A DNA stretch of 64,000 nt from Pelargonium x hortorum (taxonomy: Eukaryota; Streptophyta; Magnoliopsida; Geraniales; Geraniaceae): positions 1-64,000 of the forward strand of contig JAYMTJ010000023.1 of the NCBI GenBank assembly GCA_036897525.1. Reading direction: 5' to 3'. The number at the start of each line of letters is the position of its first letter. Position 1 is the first letter of the stretch. Below are positions 22,601-35,430 of this stretch, piece after piece. The notes below the pieces were generated by a model. The model did no database searches. It saw nothing but the letters and a program-made list of their open reading frames with translations, and was not told where the DNA came from. The position numbers and the translations under genes were made by a program.

Positions 22601-24857
22601 CAAGTTTCGTTAGTAAATTGGTTTATCTACCTGTAAGAAACAGCCAGTATTTTGAGCAGTGGGAAAATTTCTCTTTATTTTGTACGAGCCAAAATCTAAG
22701 CAGTTGCTAATAAAAAAGCTTCGGCATCAAATTCAAATAAGGGATCAGAATCGTTTAGATAAAGAAGTTTTTTGACTTACTAGTTCCTCTTAAAAATCAG
22801 GAAGATAGGGAGTGGAAATAGTATGTTAGGAGTCGTCTATTAGCTTACTGCTTTAATCAAGTTTGCACTCGACAAATTCAAACTTAATAGAGAGGATGGT
22901 CGTGGGTTCGAAAGCTTTAGCTAATCTCGAAAGGTAAAGAATTAAAGGAAAGAAGACTCTTCGGTTTAAGAGACTATAAAGTCAGGGTTGCTTGTTCCTG
23001 TGTTCCTTATCTTTGTTTCCAATCCCTAAAGCTAAAGTAATGAATGAGTCAAAGTTTTGCTGAATCTCAGATCCGCCTAGAAAGAAGGAAATGAACTCCT
23101 TTCTTTGGGAAAAAGTGAATCTAGTAGTGTTTATTCGGAAAAAGGAGGCCTCTACACTTAGAATTCTTTGTTCGATACAAAGTGACTAACGTATATAGAG
23201 TACTTACTTCTAGCATGTGCTACTAAGCTGCTTTTTTTTAGAAAGCCCTGCTTTTAGATAAAGCATATTGGAAAAGCTTGGTGATTTGTTGTATATAAAT
23301 TCTCTCAGCACTTCCCCTTCGGCAAAAAAAAGAAACAGGTTTGTTAAAACTCGTTTGATGGGTACCACGAATATATCCGATAGCACCCCCTTCATTTCAT
23401 TATTTTGGTATGGAACCAGAATATGTCGATTCTTTGGTTTAGATAAGTAGGCTGAGTGAGAATAAAATATTTACGATGTGCTTCCTTCTGAAATCAATAC
23501 TAAAAACCACCCCATCCTTGTAGGGCCTCCGGTGCTATTTTACTAATAAAACTTAAAGTCTAAAACTCTCTGCGCTCAAGCTCTCCGACAGGGCTTTCCT
23601 ATTTAAGGAAGGAAACAACTTGCAAGTATTAAAAGAATCTTGTAGGTAAACAGTAAACACATTTTGAACATGTGCCCTTTTCTTGTCTATTGCTCTGTGC
23701 TCTACTTTTTTGGTTCGAATTCCAGCAGTGAAAATCGAAAAAGGAATTCCTGTAACATCTTACTAAAAAGTGAGTCCTATGCAAGGGTTGTCTTTTATTA
23801 AAGTTCTTTTTATTCTTATATTTGTAGGGACATCAAGACGTATATAACTTACTTACCTTAGCCGGTAGCCTTAACTTCTTTGTTTTGACTTTAGCCCACT
23901 GGAGTATCGGACCCAGGTTATATACTTAGTTTAGGAACGGGTTAGTCTTACTAATTAAAGAATGAAATCGGTATAACCCTAAGGTTCAAACAATCTGGGT
24001 TTTGAGCAAAACAAAAAGCCTGCAATTCGAGACCGTACAAAAATGGAGTTAATCTGGGCAACCTATTATCCTTACTATATCAAAAACGGCTTACTATCCT
24101 AAAAAAGGCGTCAGATCAAAATTGAGATATGGGATACGTACGACTGCTAGTTCAATATTTCACAATAACAAAAGGCTCAAAAACGGGGCTGTAGGGGTGT
24201 CTCTCAAAAAGCTATTTGGTTAAAGGTAAACGGGAACACTAAGAATATATGTTACAAAAGTCTTCTATTTTCAATTTTGAAATAAAGGGTTTTTATAGCT
24301 TTTAATAATTGGCTTCATAAAAAGAAGTCAAAGTATCCGATATAAGGATAAGGCTTTCTTTATAGTACATTCCAAACCAAGGATCTCAGGCACAGGGTTT
24401 ACGATGTAACTATAACTACAGAAGTCTAAAAAGTAATATGTAAGAATGTAAGTAGGCATTTCTTTAAAATTCTTGTGTGTTGTGTCTGTAGGTCTGCAAG
24501 AAAAGTTACACTTAAGGTATCAACTGGAAAACCTTGGAAGGTATGCAATTAATTCCTTGTTTTACTGCTATTTTTTTCTTTTCCTTTTCGTCGAGGTTCC
24601 TGCTTCTGGAGCCCTTTCCAAAAGAGTAAGATAATAAAGCTAACACGGATTTTAAAGAGGAAGACTTGGGACCCAAACAATACTGGATCTATTTGTACTA
24701 ATTCGAGGATACTACCAATATGCGCCTGTCTTACTTCAATGGCGGTACTTAGAAAACTACAGGGATTCTCTTTTCTTAGAGTATTCCAGTATAAAGATTC
24801 TTGAGGAGATTACGTTTCAGGCAGCACTTTTTATTATGACTTTTAACCGCAAATATT

Positions 24858-24886
24858 AAATTAAGACAAGGTAAATTAAGACAAGG
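24858..24886. repeat. 14-base direct duplication, period 15
   Basis: AAATTAAGACAAGG at 24858-24871 is repeated exactly at 24873-24886 with one base between. It looks like a recent local duplication. Confidence 0.85.
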
Positions 24887-27265
24887 CCCTTTAAAATAAA
24901 AAACTGCTTATTGCCTTTGGGTTACACCCAGACTCGAGCACACGGAAATTTTCTTGCTTTATACTTTATAAGAATAAGAGGCGCCAGTACTTTTCTAATT
25001 TAAACTCTGATTAAGGGTATTATACTTCGGCTTCCTTTGAAGAAATTGGTAGCTTTTTTTTAGATCAGAAATTCGTATTTAAAGGGGTATAATTATATAA
25101 TAAGTGCATTATAGCTAACATAACTTATAAGAGAAGGGGAGTCCAAGTAACTTAATTCTAAGATTTTCTTTAGGAATGCTAATAAAATTTTAGTTATGAG
25201 TTTCACAATATTTTGACACACCTTTGTGCTTAGTGTCTTCATTATTTTAGCTTACTCCTAAAGTATCCCGGAGGGCCTTTTCTATTTATACTCGGTAAAA
25301 AGAATTTGTTATATAACTTTGAGGTCTTAAAAAAAAAAAAGAAGGGTTCCTCTATTAAATCTATTAAATATTACTTTTTCTGGAATTTAGGTAAGTCCAT
25401 TACTTGTATAATGTTCTAACCCTTTTAAATCTTAATTTGGAAATCTCCTCCCCAAATCCCATGTCTAATAAAAGTTTTTAAAACCTATAACTTAGAATGA
25501 GTCTCCAGCTGTGAAAATAGGGTGCAAAATACTGCAGTGAATCTCAATAAATGTTGCTTTAGTATATAAAAAAAAGACTGTTTAATTTAATTAAGGGGGT
25601 AATTCAGTTTGTACTCAGAGAACCTTTCTATGTACTGCTTTTCGAGAGGATTCCTTCTTCTACTAAAAAGGTTAATACCAGCCAGATAGGTTAACACTAA
25701 ATAGAAAAAGCTCCTTTACTTTCGATCCAGGTTTATCTGGGTAAATTACTACAGAAAAGTAACCAAAACTCTCGTAAATTCCAGGTGGATTCGTTTATGA
25801 CAAGTAATACAAAATACCCATAATGTAAAGCAGATTAGAACTAACTTACTCTCTTTCTAAAGGAACGGGTACTGGGAGACCCTACTTAAAACTACGTATA
25901 TCGAATCACTCTTAGGAATTTCCTTGTTCACGTTTAGTAGAATTGCTTAAAAAAGGCACTATTCTAATTTAGATGTATCGCGGAGGCATTAATATCTTAG
26001 AAGCCTTTTAACATGGCTAGAGCTCTTTTGGTACCGCTGCTTTATTCGGAATAACCAGATTTTTGATGTTAAGTTCTATCTCTTTATTAAGTTTTCCAAG
26101 TGCTTACTTCTTCTAAAGCACTTTCTTATTTTGAGAGTTTTTAAGAATTACTTAGTAAAATCTAACCTCTTTTGTACTCTACAGTAAAAAGGACCTTTTT
26201 ATAGTAAGGATCCCTTTTTCTGCACCAGTCTGCCCTTTTACGTCCCCCTTGTAGTTTTTACAGCAAGTCTTTAATACTACTTTTTAAGGAATACCTTAAA
26301 ATTGACCCAGGGTCTATGATAATTAGTTTTAGTCAGATATAAGGATGATTCCAGGAAATAAAGCTTAAACCTAAGGTGCTTGGTCAAAAAAAGGAACCAA
26401 TACTGATTCAAGTCAGAGTTAAAAAGATTCTTAATTATTGATAATTTCTTTATAGTTTTATCGCTGTTGAGGTTAGGTTGTAAGTGTTAAATCTCAGTGC
26501 GTGTAATTAGGTAGAATTCCATTTTATACTAGTCAAGTATTTAGACCTTTACCATCCGCTTACTACAATATTATGTAAAAGGAGCATATGTAAAGCACCT
26601 GTTCATGGAATTGACATGTAAAGGTTTTAGTCCCAAAGCCCCACAGTAAACTGTCAAAGGCAAAGACCTTAAGACTCCTTTTTTACGTGGATTCCATGTC
26701 AAATGCTCCTGACTAAGCTTTTTCTGGTAAGTTGAAGAAATATGGGGATACTTTTATTAAGCAAATAATTGAATCTAAAAGAAGCGCTTTCATTTGCTCA
26801 AGTTACAGCCTGGGATTTGAACCTTTATTTTGGTATACAAAAGGGGTCCCAGATAAACCTCTAAAATCGGGTCTACGGGCTCCTATTATATATTTTGTAT
26901 CAGCTAATTGACTTTTTATTAAAAGGATATCCCTGCCACTGATTAAGGATGTATCGGCTCTAAAAACTCTTTATTACGAAAATCGAAGGAAATTATGATA
27001 TCTTCAATGTCTATTTCCCATTATACAGTAAAAACATTGCAAGTCTTTTTGATAAAGGAAAAAGTTTTATAACAAAAGATACTTTAATTACTAGGGGTTT
27101 AGCAGGTGAGTTAAGTAGATAAAGAAAAACAGAATATTTCATCCCTTTTAAACCTGGTTTAGCAGTAATGGTTTAAAACACAGAATTTCCGGGGAACACG
27201 CTACATTATCAGATCCTTGAAAATCTGGTAAAAAGTCAAACAAAAGCACTAACCAAGCGACTTAT

Positions 27266-27280
27266 ATTAATTAATTAATT
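27266..27280. repeat. TAAT microsatellite
   Basis: ATTAATTAATTAATT, a short TTAA/TAAT run. A similar run lies at 33303-33317. Confidence 0.8.
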
Positions 27281-28295
27281 CTTTTCTCAAACGACACTTT
27301 TTGTGTTACGTGGCTTTGTGAAGGCAGTCTCTCTGTTATCAGCTCCGCTAAAAAGAGACCTCTAAGGACCTATATCACCTGTAAATAGCTATGGTACGAC
27401 TAACTTTATCTCGATAGATCAAAAGGTTTCCTGCTGGTTATGCCTCCTAACTCAAAAATTGACAATATCTGAATTGCTTAAATCTAATTTATAAATTAGG
27501 GAATCTTTTTAAGTATAACTCCTCGTTTTATTAAGTGAGCTTCCTCCGAGGAAACCTATTATAAAGCTGGGTTAAGATATCTATTCCGTAAAGTATTTTA
27601 GTATTTTTAGCTACAGAATTAGCTCTTTAGGAAAGACTTATTACTCCATTTACTTACTTAAGACTACAAAACTTGAGTAAATGACTTAAAATAGGGGGAT
27701 CTTACTGAGCCCTTACAAAAAAGCTACAATGAACTGCACTTGAAGCACTGAACTTTGTTTAGCAATTTCAGTTATATGTTAGGAAAGAGAAATTAGAAGA
27801 TCTTCTTAAAACAGTATTTACAAGAACTCAACTCTATTAAAAATTCTTATTATTTATGTCTTTTTTCTCTCATTTTTGTTGACCTTTTATCCTAGATAGT
27901 AAAGTAATTCAAAAGAACTTAGTCTGACCTCATGAATTTGCCTATTTTTGTCTGTGATTTTCATTGGTTTTTCCGATTTCAAGGACTCAAATAAAAGGCA
28001 TTAATCAACAAGGTTTTACTAAAAACCACAAACTAAAGTATACTTGTTTAAAAGGAGTCATATCAGATTCAGGTCTACTAGCCGGGATATATGTAAGTAC
28101 TCTCAAACGTGTTATTATAAGTTATTCTAGTTTTCGAGCCTAGATAACATACCTTTTTCAGATAAGGTAAAAGCTTTTAATTACCAAATACAATCTACAG
28201 GGAGCTTAGAAAGGTTAAGATCCCGAGTTTTTTAAGAAGGATTTAACCAAGCACTGACCATAAAATAACTATAAAAAGGATCCGGTATTTTTTGA

Positions 28296-28315
28296 AATAA
28301 AAGTCAATAAAAGTC
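28296..28315. repeat. 10-bp tandem pair
   Basis: AATAAAAGTC twice, head to tail. Confidence 0.85.
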
Positions 28316-29341
28316 CTTGTAACTCGGCTAATATAAAAGCTATACTAACTAAATTTCTAATTGGATATTCTGCAAAAATGCAAGTTAAGTTGGGGAGAGT
28401 CTTACTCCATTAGGCTTGGAATAAGAATGGGTTTAAGAAATTTCCTGTAGCAAGAGCTGTTCGTACAAAAAATGGTGATAACGTGGACTGTGTTATCAAT
28501 ATAACACCTATGTATTCCTAAAATAGGTATAATCTAATAAGCGTTTATATAGCAGCTATACATAGGCTAAAATTTCGTAAGGAGAGAGGTATGACAATGG
28601 CATGGAATTTTAATTACCTGCGCAATATCTAAGAGTGGCTTAAACAGGATAACACGAGTTAGAGTACTCCTTTTCTAATGTCAAGTATATCGGCTTTGCT
28701 TGAGGCTTAATCTGGTATTAACAGCTTTTTTTTAACGGAGTAGTTATAAGTAGGTACAGGAAACCCGCAAGTCATTTGCACTTTATATGTTATACCAATC
28801 AGGTTCCGTATATCTTCTGATTTATGAACATCTTGTCAAGTAACTATCGAGGACATCCTATTTTTTTCTAGGCTATAGGAGGGTTAACCAAAAGAAAGAA
28901 AGAGTCCTACCCCGGTTCACAAGCAGAAATTCTATAATTGTCATCCTCCTTAACTTTATCTCACTTTACTCTTTATTGGTATTTGGCAGGAGTTCGTTGT
29001 GACGGGGGCTGCTTACAAAGGACTTCCTCTTCTATGTATAAAAGGAGTCATCTATAAAAAGAGTCTCAAAAACTACAACTAATCCGCAAGCGGGCTTTTA
29101 CGTTTAGAAGAATTGACTTCTTTTTATTACTGTATAAATAAACCTCTTTATTGCATTTAGAATTTAACGAAAGTTGGAAATTTAAGGGGTAATTCTAGTA
29201 ATTTCCGTTAAACAAACCGACTCAAGTGGTCCCCACCTTTTTCCTCGAACTAGGAAGAAAAATTCCTACTTATATGCTTATGAGGGATTCTGAAGAGAGT
29301 ACATTCTAATATGTGCAGTTCTGTTGCTTTGTTATCCTTCC

Positions 29342-29414
29342 TCATTATAGTCGACTTGAACCATGAACCCGACCTATCCTAGTCTTTTACTCTAACCTAA
29401 TACTGAAATTATCC
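29342..29414 (-). pseudogene. Highly decayed tRNA-like remnant, possibly trnF
   Basis: On the minus strand GGTTAGAGTAAAAGACT and ATGGTTCAAGTC lie at the 28-base spacing expected between D-arm and T-loop, and the first part resembles the trnF-like sequence at 9317-9389. The loop position reads CTAGGAT, the stems do not pair and the acceptor is not recognisable. The match may be partly chance. Confidence 0.25.
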
Positions 29415-31376
29415 CTACCTTAATTTACTAGTAGCTCAATATTAAAGCATATATGTATATAAATTTTGGACTATCTCAGTATAGTATATAGCGATATCCT
29501 TGTAATCTATTACGAAAAAAACGGGTTGGGCTTGCGTAGTAATTGAAAATATGATAAGCACCTTCAAAGAGAGGGTCCCCTTAGATCAGGAAAAGGCCCG
29601 TATCCCGGCCGAGTGTCAATAGAAAGAGCTTGGATTATGCGCTTTGTAAAAATGAATAACAAAGAGTTATATAAAGAAGCTCTTATTAGTAAAAGTTATT
29701 AAAATTTGCTTTTTATTACTTAGTAACTTTAGTAACTAGGGTGACCAGAACTTAAATCTGCTGAAAATCCTTTGTCTTGGGGAAATAGGTATAATAATTA
29801 GTTTAATTCTTTGGGTTTTCTAGACGAATCTAAGGTAAGGGTCCGCATTCAAAAAAGTATTCTCTTGATTCATGGAATCAGCGCGCCCCCATTCATAAAA
29901 AGCGCAGATTTACTTTATGTCCTAATCTCCCTAACATTACCTGGGTCCAAAAGGCCAAAACTAAGATAGTGTATTTATTATAAAGGGATATTCCTTAAAT
30001 AAAAATGAAAAATAAAGAACGGATAAGAAAGTGAACTTAATTTAAGATTAGCCAGGAAAACCCCTTACTCTACAGATTTTAACTAACTGCGCGGGGACTA
30101 ATAGTATAGCTAAAGGGGGGTACTTCGTAGGTTTCATTCGTAAACTATTAAGTAGGAAACGCATCCTTTTATCTTGTCATTTAGCCTAGCAACATGAATT
30201 CATTTCCGTAGAGGGAGTAGTTATAAGTAACTCTTAGTTATATAAATAGGAATTAGATAATTTATACACGTATTACAAGGTAACTCTAGGGGGGCTCTTA
30301 ATACTTTTTACGTACCTCCTTGCTCGTAGTTATTAAAAAACCTAGTCCGGTAAAACAGTTCGTCCGCGGCTTTCTACTTTCATATAGCCATTCCTTATTC
30401 TACACTGGATAGGTCTGGTCAGGTTATATCTTAACTATATTACGCGTATTGTACCAAAACAAATTAAGGACGTACAGCTCGACTCAAAGAGAGCAGCTTC
30501 TAAGAAGTATGCCTTGGAGTGAGTCCTCTTATTGGTATAAGGAGAAATCTTAGGATAAATTAAGAAAATCTAGGAATATAAATTAAAGGGGTTAAAGATT
30601 ACCTTTATTCAGCCCTTTTTTTATACAGCTAGTTGTGTAAGAATTTTTAAGAGAATGTAAAGTCTCTATTTTTATTATTTACATAATTAGCGGGGCAGCC
30701 AGACCAAAGCATAACTTTATTAAGCCCGCCTTTTCCCCAAATTGAAGCTGGCCTCTCTTTTGATTTCCCTTTATTATTATTAACTTTACTTAAAAAACAT
30801 ATAAGAAGGGTCTTTTACAATTGAGTGGACGCTGAAATTTTAAAGTCTGATCAGCTTTTTATTAGAGAATATACATTACCATTGACTAAGGGATTTGTAG
30901 GGTTTGTAGCAGGAACCTCTATTTGGTCCAGTTAATATGAAATTTTATACCACGATTATATTCATGAGCTTGGCTATCTACTCAAGGCAATTGATAGCTA
31001 AAAAAGCTAGCGGCAATAAAACATTAGCTATGAAAAGCACTAACAGGAAGAATTTCATAATTTAAATAAATTGCGTAAGTCGAACACTTTTTATGTCCCA
31101 TTATGAAGCTTTAGCGTGTAATATAAAATAGGAAATTGAAATCTCCTGTTATAATCTGATAAATCCTACTCGTGGTAATAGGTTAAAAAACTGCGTTATG
31201 TAGTCTACATTCTAAATCTTTTGGGTTTCGCCTGCCGAGTAAGAGTTTGTAAGCTATGAACTCAGTAATAACTGTCTAACTCATATCCAATGAAAGCAGT
31301 TACAAATAATAAATACACCAAGGACCTTGTGCTATAACTGACATATATAGGTCAAATCAAAAGAGCTCAGGGCGGC
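29415..31376. other. AT-rich spacer, no gene seen
   Basis: No frame above chance length, no RNA and no clear repeat on either strand. Confidence 0.5.
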
Positions 31377-31449
31377 CTCCTTAAACAAGACTTGAACCGG
31401 CGACCGCTAGCTTAAAAGCGCAATGTTCTACCGACTAAACTATACACCG
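31377..31449 (-). pseudogene. trnK-UUU remnant C
   Basis: Minus-strand copy of plant mitochondrial trnK-UUU. It keeps CGGTGTATAG at the 5' end, AGTCGGTAGAACATTG, loop CTTTTAA with TTT, and GCGGTCGCCGGTTCAAGTC. The D-stem has become GTTT/GAAC but still pairs, in exactly the way seen in trnN at 7390-7461. The 3' T-stem and acceptor (CTTGTTTAAGG) no longer pair with their partners, and two anticodon-stem pairs are lost. Pseudogene as read. Confidence 0.75.
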
Positions 31450-33011
31450 GGAAATTCAAGGGTTTTATCTGGATATAACTTATCTTATCAATTAATGATA
31501 CATATTTTTTACAGTAACCCGACGGTGGGATTAGCTTTTTAATAGCTCTACTTTTTTTAGTTAGGGAATTAAGTGTCTCTGTACGAGTTTTGTTTATACG
31601 GGTAGTATTCTCTTAAAGATGGGTTTAAACTAGAAAGGAAAGTACAAGATTAAGTAAGCAGTAAACACTTTGAAAAAGGATCCTAAATCTTCATCTGCTT
31701 AATAAGTATACCTTTTTAAATTACTTAAATACAAAAAGACTCGATTTAGCTCATTCTTTCAAATGCAGTTGAAAGTGAGCAGTTATATTCTCTTTGTTTT
31801 ATTTAGTCTTTACTTGTCAATCAGATACAGGTAAGCATAGAAGGTATAAATTTCGTATCTACAACTTTTATAAATCTGAGTATAAACGAAAACCTGAAAC
31901 AATAATACAAGTCGCACCGGTTACATTTATACCGCGGTCTTAGGGTACTCTAGAACTCCTTGATAGGAGAACCCTTATTGAAGAAGAAAGGTTGTTGAAG
32001 AGGTAGCTTTTGTAAGTATTGAGTATGAGACTTAGCTAGCTGCGACCCTCAGATAGCCTTCCCGAATCTATAGGATTTCCTTCGCATGACAAGATTTTTT
32101 CCTTTGCTTTTTAAGTACTATTCCGCTTAAAGCGCCTTCTTATCTCCATAGCTATACGGGTTCATTACACGGAAGATACCGTCAATTTAGATCTATAGCT
32201 CGTACCAGAAGCAATAAAAGCAGGTTGAGTTAGGTCTAGTTAATAAGTATTGTATTTTAAGAAGAGACTGGTTGTACGAATAAGGCAATTCGTCCAGTCT
32301 GCAAAACAGGGCTCCTAATTCTCAAAAGCAAAGGATATAGGGTCCTTATAAGAGTTTAGAATCTGGGATATTGCAAAACAAAAAGGATAGGCTTCTAGTT
32401 TTATAAAAAAGTGAATCCTCTAGCCAAGCCAAGAGTTCTATATACTCTATCTAGTCGAGGTAGTGTTAGAGGCTTCTCGGGTTGGGGAATTTGTAAAGAA
32501 AGTCTGTACTACCAAGAGGGAGCCCTGTCAGAAACATAATGTGCAAAAACTACCCCTAAATTCGAGAGACCTGCTGCCTTTTTCAAGGTATTTAAGAAGG
32601 TACAAAAAAATGATATAGTACAAAGATTCTAAAGTTTCTGGCTTAGGCTTATGGTGCTAGTTAGAGAGTTCCTAAAAAGTTGATTATTCATGTTACACTT
32701 TCAACTTAAGTAAGGGAAATCCTTTTTCCAAGGGTCAATCAGAGTTACGGGACAGGGGACAAGCTTCCCTCTTTATCCGAGTAAAACTAGAAAGACTAAA
32801 CTGCCTTTTAAAGGTTTTTGGCAATCCCCTGGCCCCTTAGACTTTATTCTATTTGTTTGCCCTATAAAGAAAAGGACTTGCATAAAACTCTTAGTATAAA
32901 TCCCTATTGAAACTAAGAACTAGAGCTTCTCGCCGGAATCCTGAACTATGAAAAGCTTCCTTATCTATTCTGGATCCGTTGAAGTATTCAAACAAAAACC
33001 TCCTTTATTCA
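31450..33011. other. AT-rich spacer, no gene seen
   Basis: Nothing recognisable on either strand between the two trnK remnants, which point in opposite directions and are about 1.6 kb apart. Confidence 0.5.
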
Positions 33012-33084
33012 GAGTGTATAGCTCAGCTGGTAGAGCACTGGGATCTTAACTGAATGGCCGTAGGTTCAAGTTGGGATCACTTTT
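33012..33084 (+). pseudogene. trnK remnant B, CUU anticodon
   Basis: The best preserved 5' half of the trnK copies: GAGTGTATAGCTCAGCTGG and TAGAGCACTGGG match plant mitochondrial trnK with an intact GCTC/GAGC D-stem. The anticodon loop is ATCTTAA, which reads CUU (also lysine) instead of UUU. The anticodon stem has mismatches, and the 3' side after TAGGTTCAAG (TTGGGATCACT) does not pair with the T-stem or acceptor. As in the other copies, the decay is concentrated in the 3' end. Confidence 0.75.
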
Positions 33085-34689
33085 TATAGAAGGAATTCTA
33101 CACTTGCAGACTTTAAGATACGGGTAAAGAAAAGGTCAAAATATAGTAACTAAACCGATGGAACGGCTTTTCTATACAACCTAATATATACATGTTTTTG
33201 GGGAAAGGAATATAACTAATATAGTCTAGGGAGTTAAATACACAAGATATACTATGATAACAGAAAAAGGACTCTTTTATAAGTATCTAATTGCAAAAAC
33301 CTATTAATTAATTAATTTTAACTATCAAGTTGTAAAAACTAACCTTCTGAGTCCTATTATTAAAGAATAATAACTAAGTCAGAAACATTCATTTAGAAAA
33401 ACTCATCTATAGCTAGTAATCTTCTATTTTATTATCACTACAAAGTATATATAACCTATCCCATCTCCCTTCTGCGCGAAATAAAAGAGAGAACCCTAGC
33501 GTGCGATTAAGATTTAAGTCCTATGCTATTTATATGTGGGATTTCCCTAAAATTAACCTGATGAATTTGCTTGGTTTAAACAATTAATAAGCAAAGTTAA
33601 AAGATTTACTACTTTACCAAGCTGAGATATACAGAACGGATACGCCGAGAATTCCTGGGTCTTGCTTGTACAAAGTATGTAGAATCTCTAATAGCTGCAT
33701 GCACTTATTACAAGGTTTTTGAAAGAGTGAACTGAGATTATAATTCTTATGTCTATGCCTAGTAATTTAGTTACTGAAGGCTTTACTGAAAAAAGGTACA
33801 AATTAACCCTTTTTGAGAATGCCCGGGTTCAAATGTTTTGTTCAAGTAAATAAGTTTTTGGTAAAATCAGGGAACTCCAGATTTATATAATGATAAACCC
33901 AGAGGCTATATAACATCCTGTTTTACACTGTAAGGGGTGCCTTTTGCTTAGTTAATGTAATTCCAGAGTTTAAGTATGAATCTTGTGCTGGTATAAGAAA
34001 AGAACCTTGAGTTTCCGCGGTAGGTGGTCGCTGAAGTTAATCAGTAAAAATTTATGAAATAAAACAGTCAAAATGGTAAGGTAAGCTTAATATAACAAGG
34101 ACTCTTACTTGTAAACACTAGATGGCATTTCCTGTAGTTGAGTATAGTAATGGCCGCCTTCCTTTTCCAATGTATGTAAGGACTTTTGGCGGGATAGACC
34201 CTAAAAGTACTATTTACTAAGCTGCTAATAGATAAAGGGTATCACGATGCAGAGATTTGAACAATTACTATGCTAAGTGTAATTAAGGAGTAAAAGAGCT
34301 CCTGTTGCTATGGCATGGCACAATTCGCAGAGAGTAGTCAATTTAAAAGAATAAGAAAAAGCCCAGGCTGCGATAGGAGTATAGCTCAAAAGCCTAAGAA
34401 GAGTGTGAAAGACGTAGGTCTTAAGAAAAAGTTACAGAAGTCAGTAAGCGTTTACAGGACTAGAGCTTCCCGCATTTCCGTATTCAGGTTATAAAGACGC
34501 TTAGGGTCTTAATAAATTTAGCAACTAAAGTAAGAAATTAGGGTAAAAAAAGGGTGATAAAAGCAGTAACGGAGGGATGCCTCAAGTGAAAGTTTTACTG
34601 TTGTAGGATTTCGTGTAAGTCGGTGTACTCAATACACTATAATGCAATAACCTTCCTCTGGTACCCCGCGGTATACTATTATATATAAC
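33085..34689. other. AT-rich spacer, no gene seen
   Basis: No gene seen. A GCCCGGGTTCAAATG box near 33825 and a minus-strand TTGAAC box near 34258 resemble isolated tRNA T-loops without other arms. A string at 34562-34577 partly matches the short dispersed motif described at 36731 and 37625. Confidence 0.45.
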
Positions 34690-35430
34690 TATCTAAAAGA
34701 AACCTATTGCCACAAGACTCTATTACAACTAAACCAAGAATAGAACAACTACTTTAATAAACAATACAACTCCTATCATTACGTGTAATACAATAAGAAA
34801 TGCTCTATAATAAAGCAAAAAAAACCTAGCCGGTTTCTTTCTCTGGGTGTTTAAGGTCCTTTTTGTAAGCAATGCTTTTGTATTCCTTATTTTCCATATT
34901 TTACATTTCTGAAGGGGTAACCAATTTTCAGGTAATAGAATAGCTCTTTTATCTTTCAAAGTATTATTCCCAAATGAATCTTTTTGATTCACACAGGATT
35001 CTATATTATTACAGCATAATCGACTCTTCGTGCTAGCCACTACGGAGATTTTCACTGATTTTCTTCCTCTCTTTTTTCGTTAGAGCTAGACTTGCACTCG
35101 GATTCTGTAGCTTCCTGCAATACCCCTACTTAGTCAGACCTAGACTCTACATCTGCATCTTCTCCCTAAATACCTAGAACTTGCCCTACTAGAGTAAACC
35201 CCTCTGGAAAGCCTAACCCTTTATCACTATCTTAAGTCTTAAGAGATGTCATACTCTCTTATGAGCTAGAAGGAAGGTCCAGGTCAGAAGAATTAGAAGT
35301 TGAAGAATCCATAGTAGATGGTTGTCCTAAAGCATGCATGTACTATCTAGCAACTACATTATAGAGTTAACCTCCCTCACTTATGTTCTGGTCGGTAAGA
35401 GAGACTCCTTCTAAACCTCCCAAAGCACTA
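34690..35430. other. C-rich, strand-asymmetric block
   Basis: In a counted line (35101-35160) C outnumbers G 19 to 8 on the plus strand, unlike neighbouring DNA. The minus frame at 34729-35055 (108 codons, GTG start, hydrophobic C-terminus) has no recognised family. Around 35060-35330 the minus strand holds serine- and acidic-rich text in one frame, broken by many stops. It may be an old coding relic or just the effect of skewed composition. Confidence 0.3.

Larger units (their letters stand above)
14251..29341. other. Long AT-rich spacer, no gene seen
   Basis: About 15 kb read on both strands without finding a gene, RNA, intron core or large repeat. Short frames at 14389-14598, 14740-14949, 18902-19114, 20201-20419, 20650-20847, 21313-21513, 21834-22031, 23210-23395 and 23268-23450 are of chance length. 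Small items listed separately are a 12-bp tandem pair at 15026, a hairpin at 19650, a 14-base duplication at 24858, a TAAT run at 27266 and a 10-bp tandem pair at 28296. A GGTCGTGGGTTCGAA box near 22900 resembles a tRNA 3' part (trnN-like T-arm) with no other arms. Confidence 0.5.

Noticed and set aside
22890-22915. GGTCGTGGGTTCGAA, like the T-arm of trnN
   Set aside because: No anticodon or D-arm at the right distance; too short to call a gene remnant.
34729-35055. 108-codon minus frame ending in a hydrophobic segment
   Set aside because: GTG start, no motif or family recognised, length within chance; noted only as part of the C-rich block.
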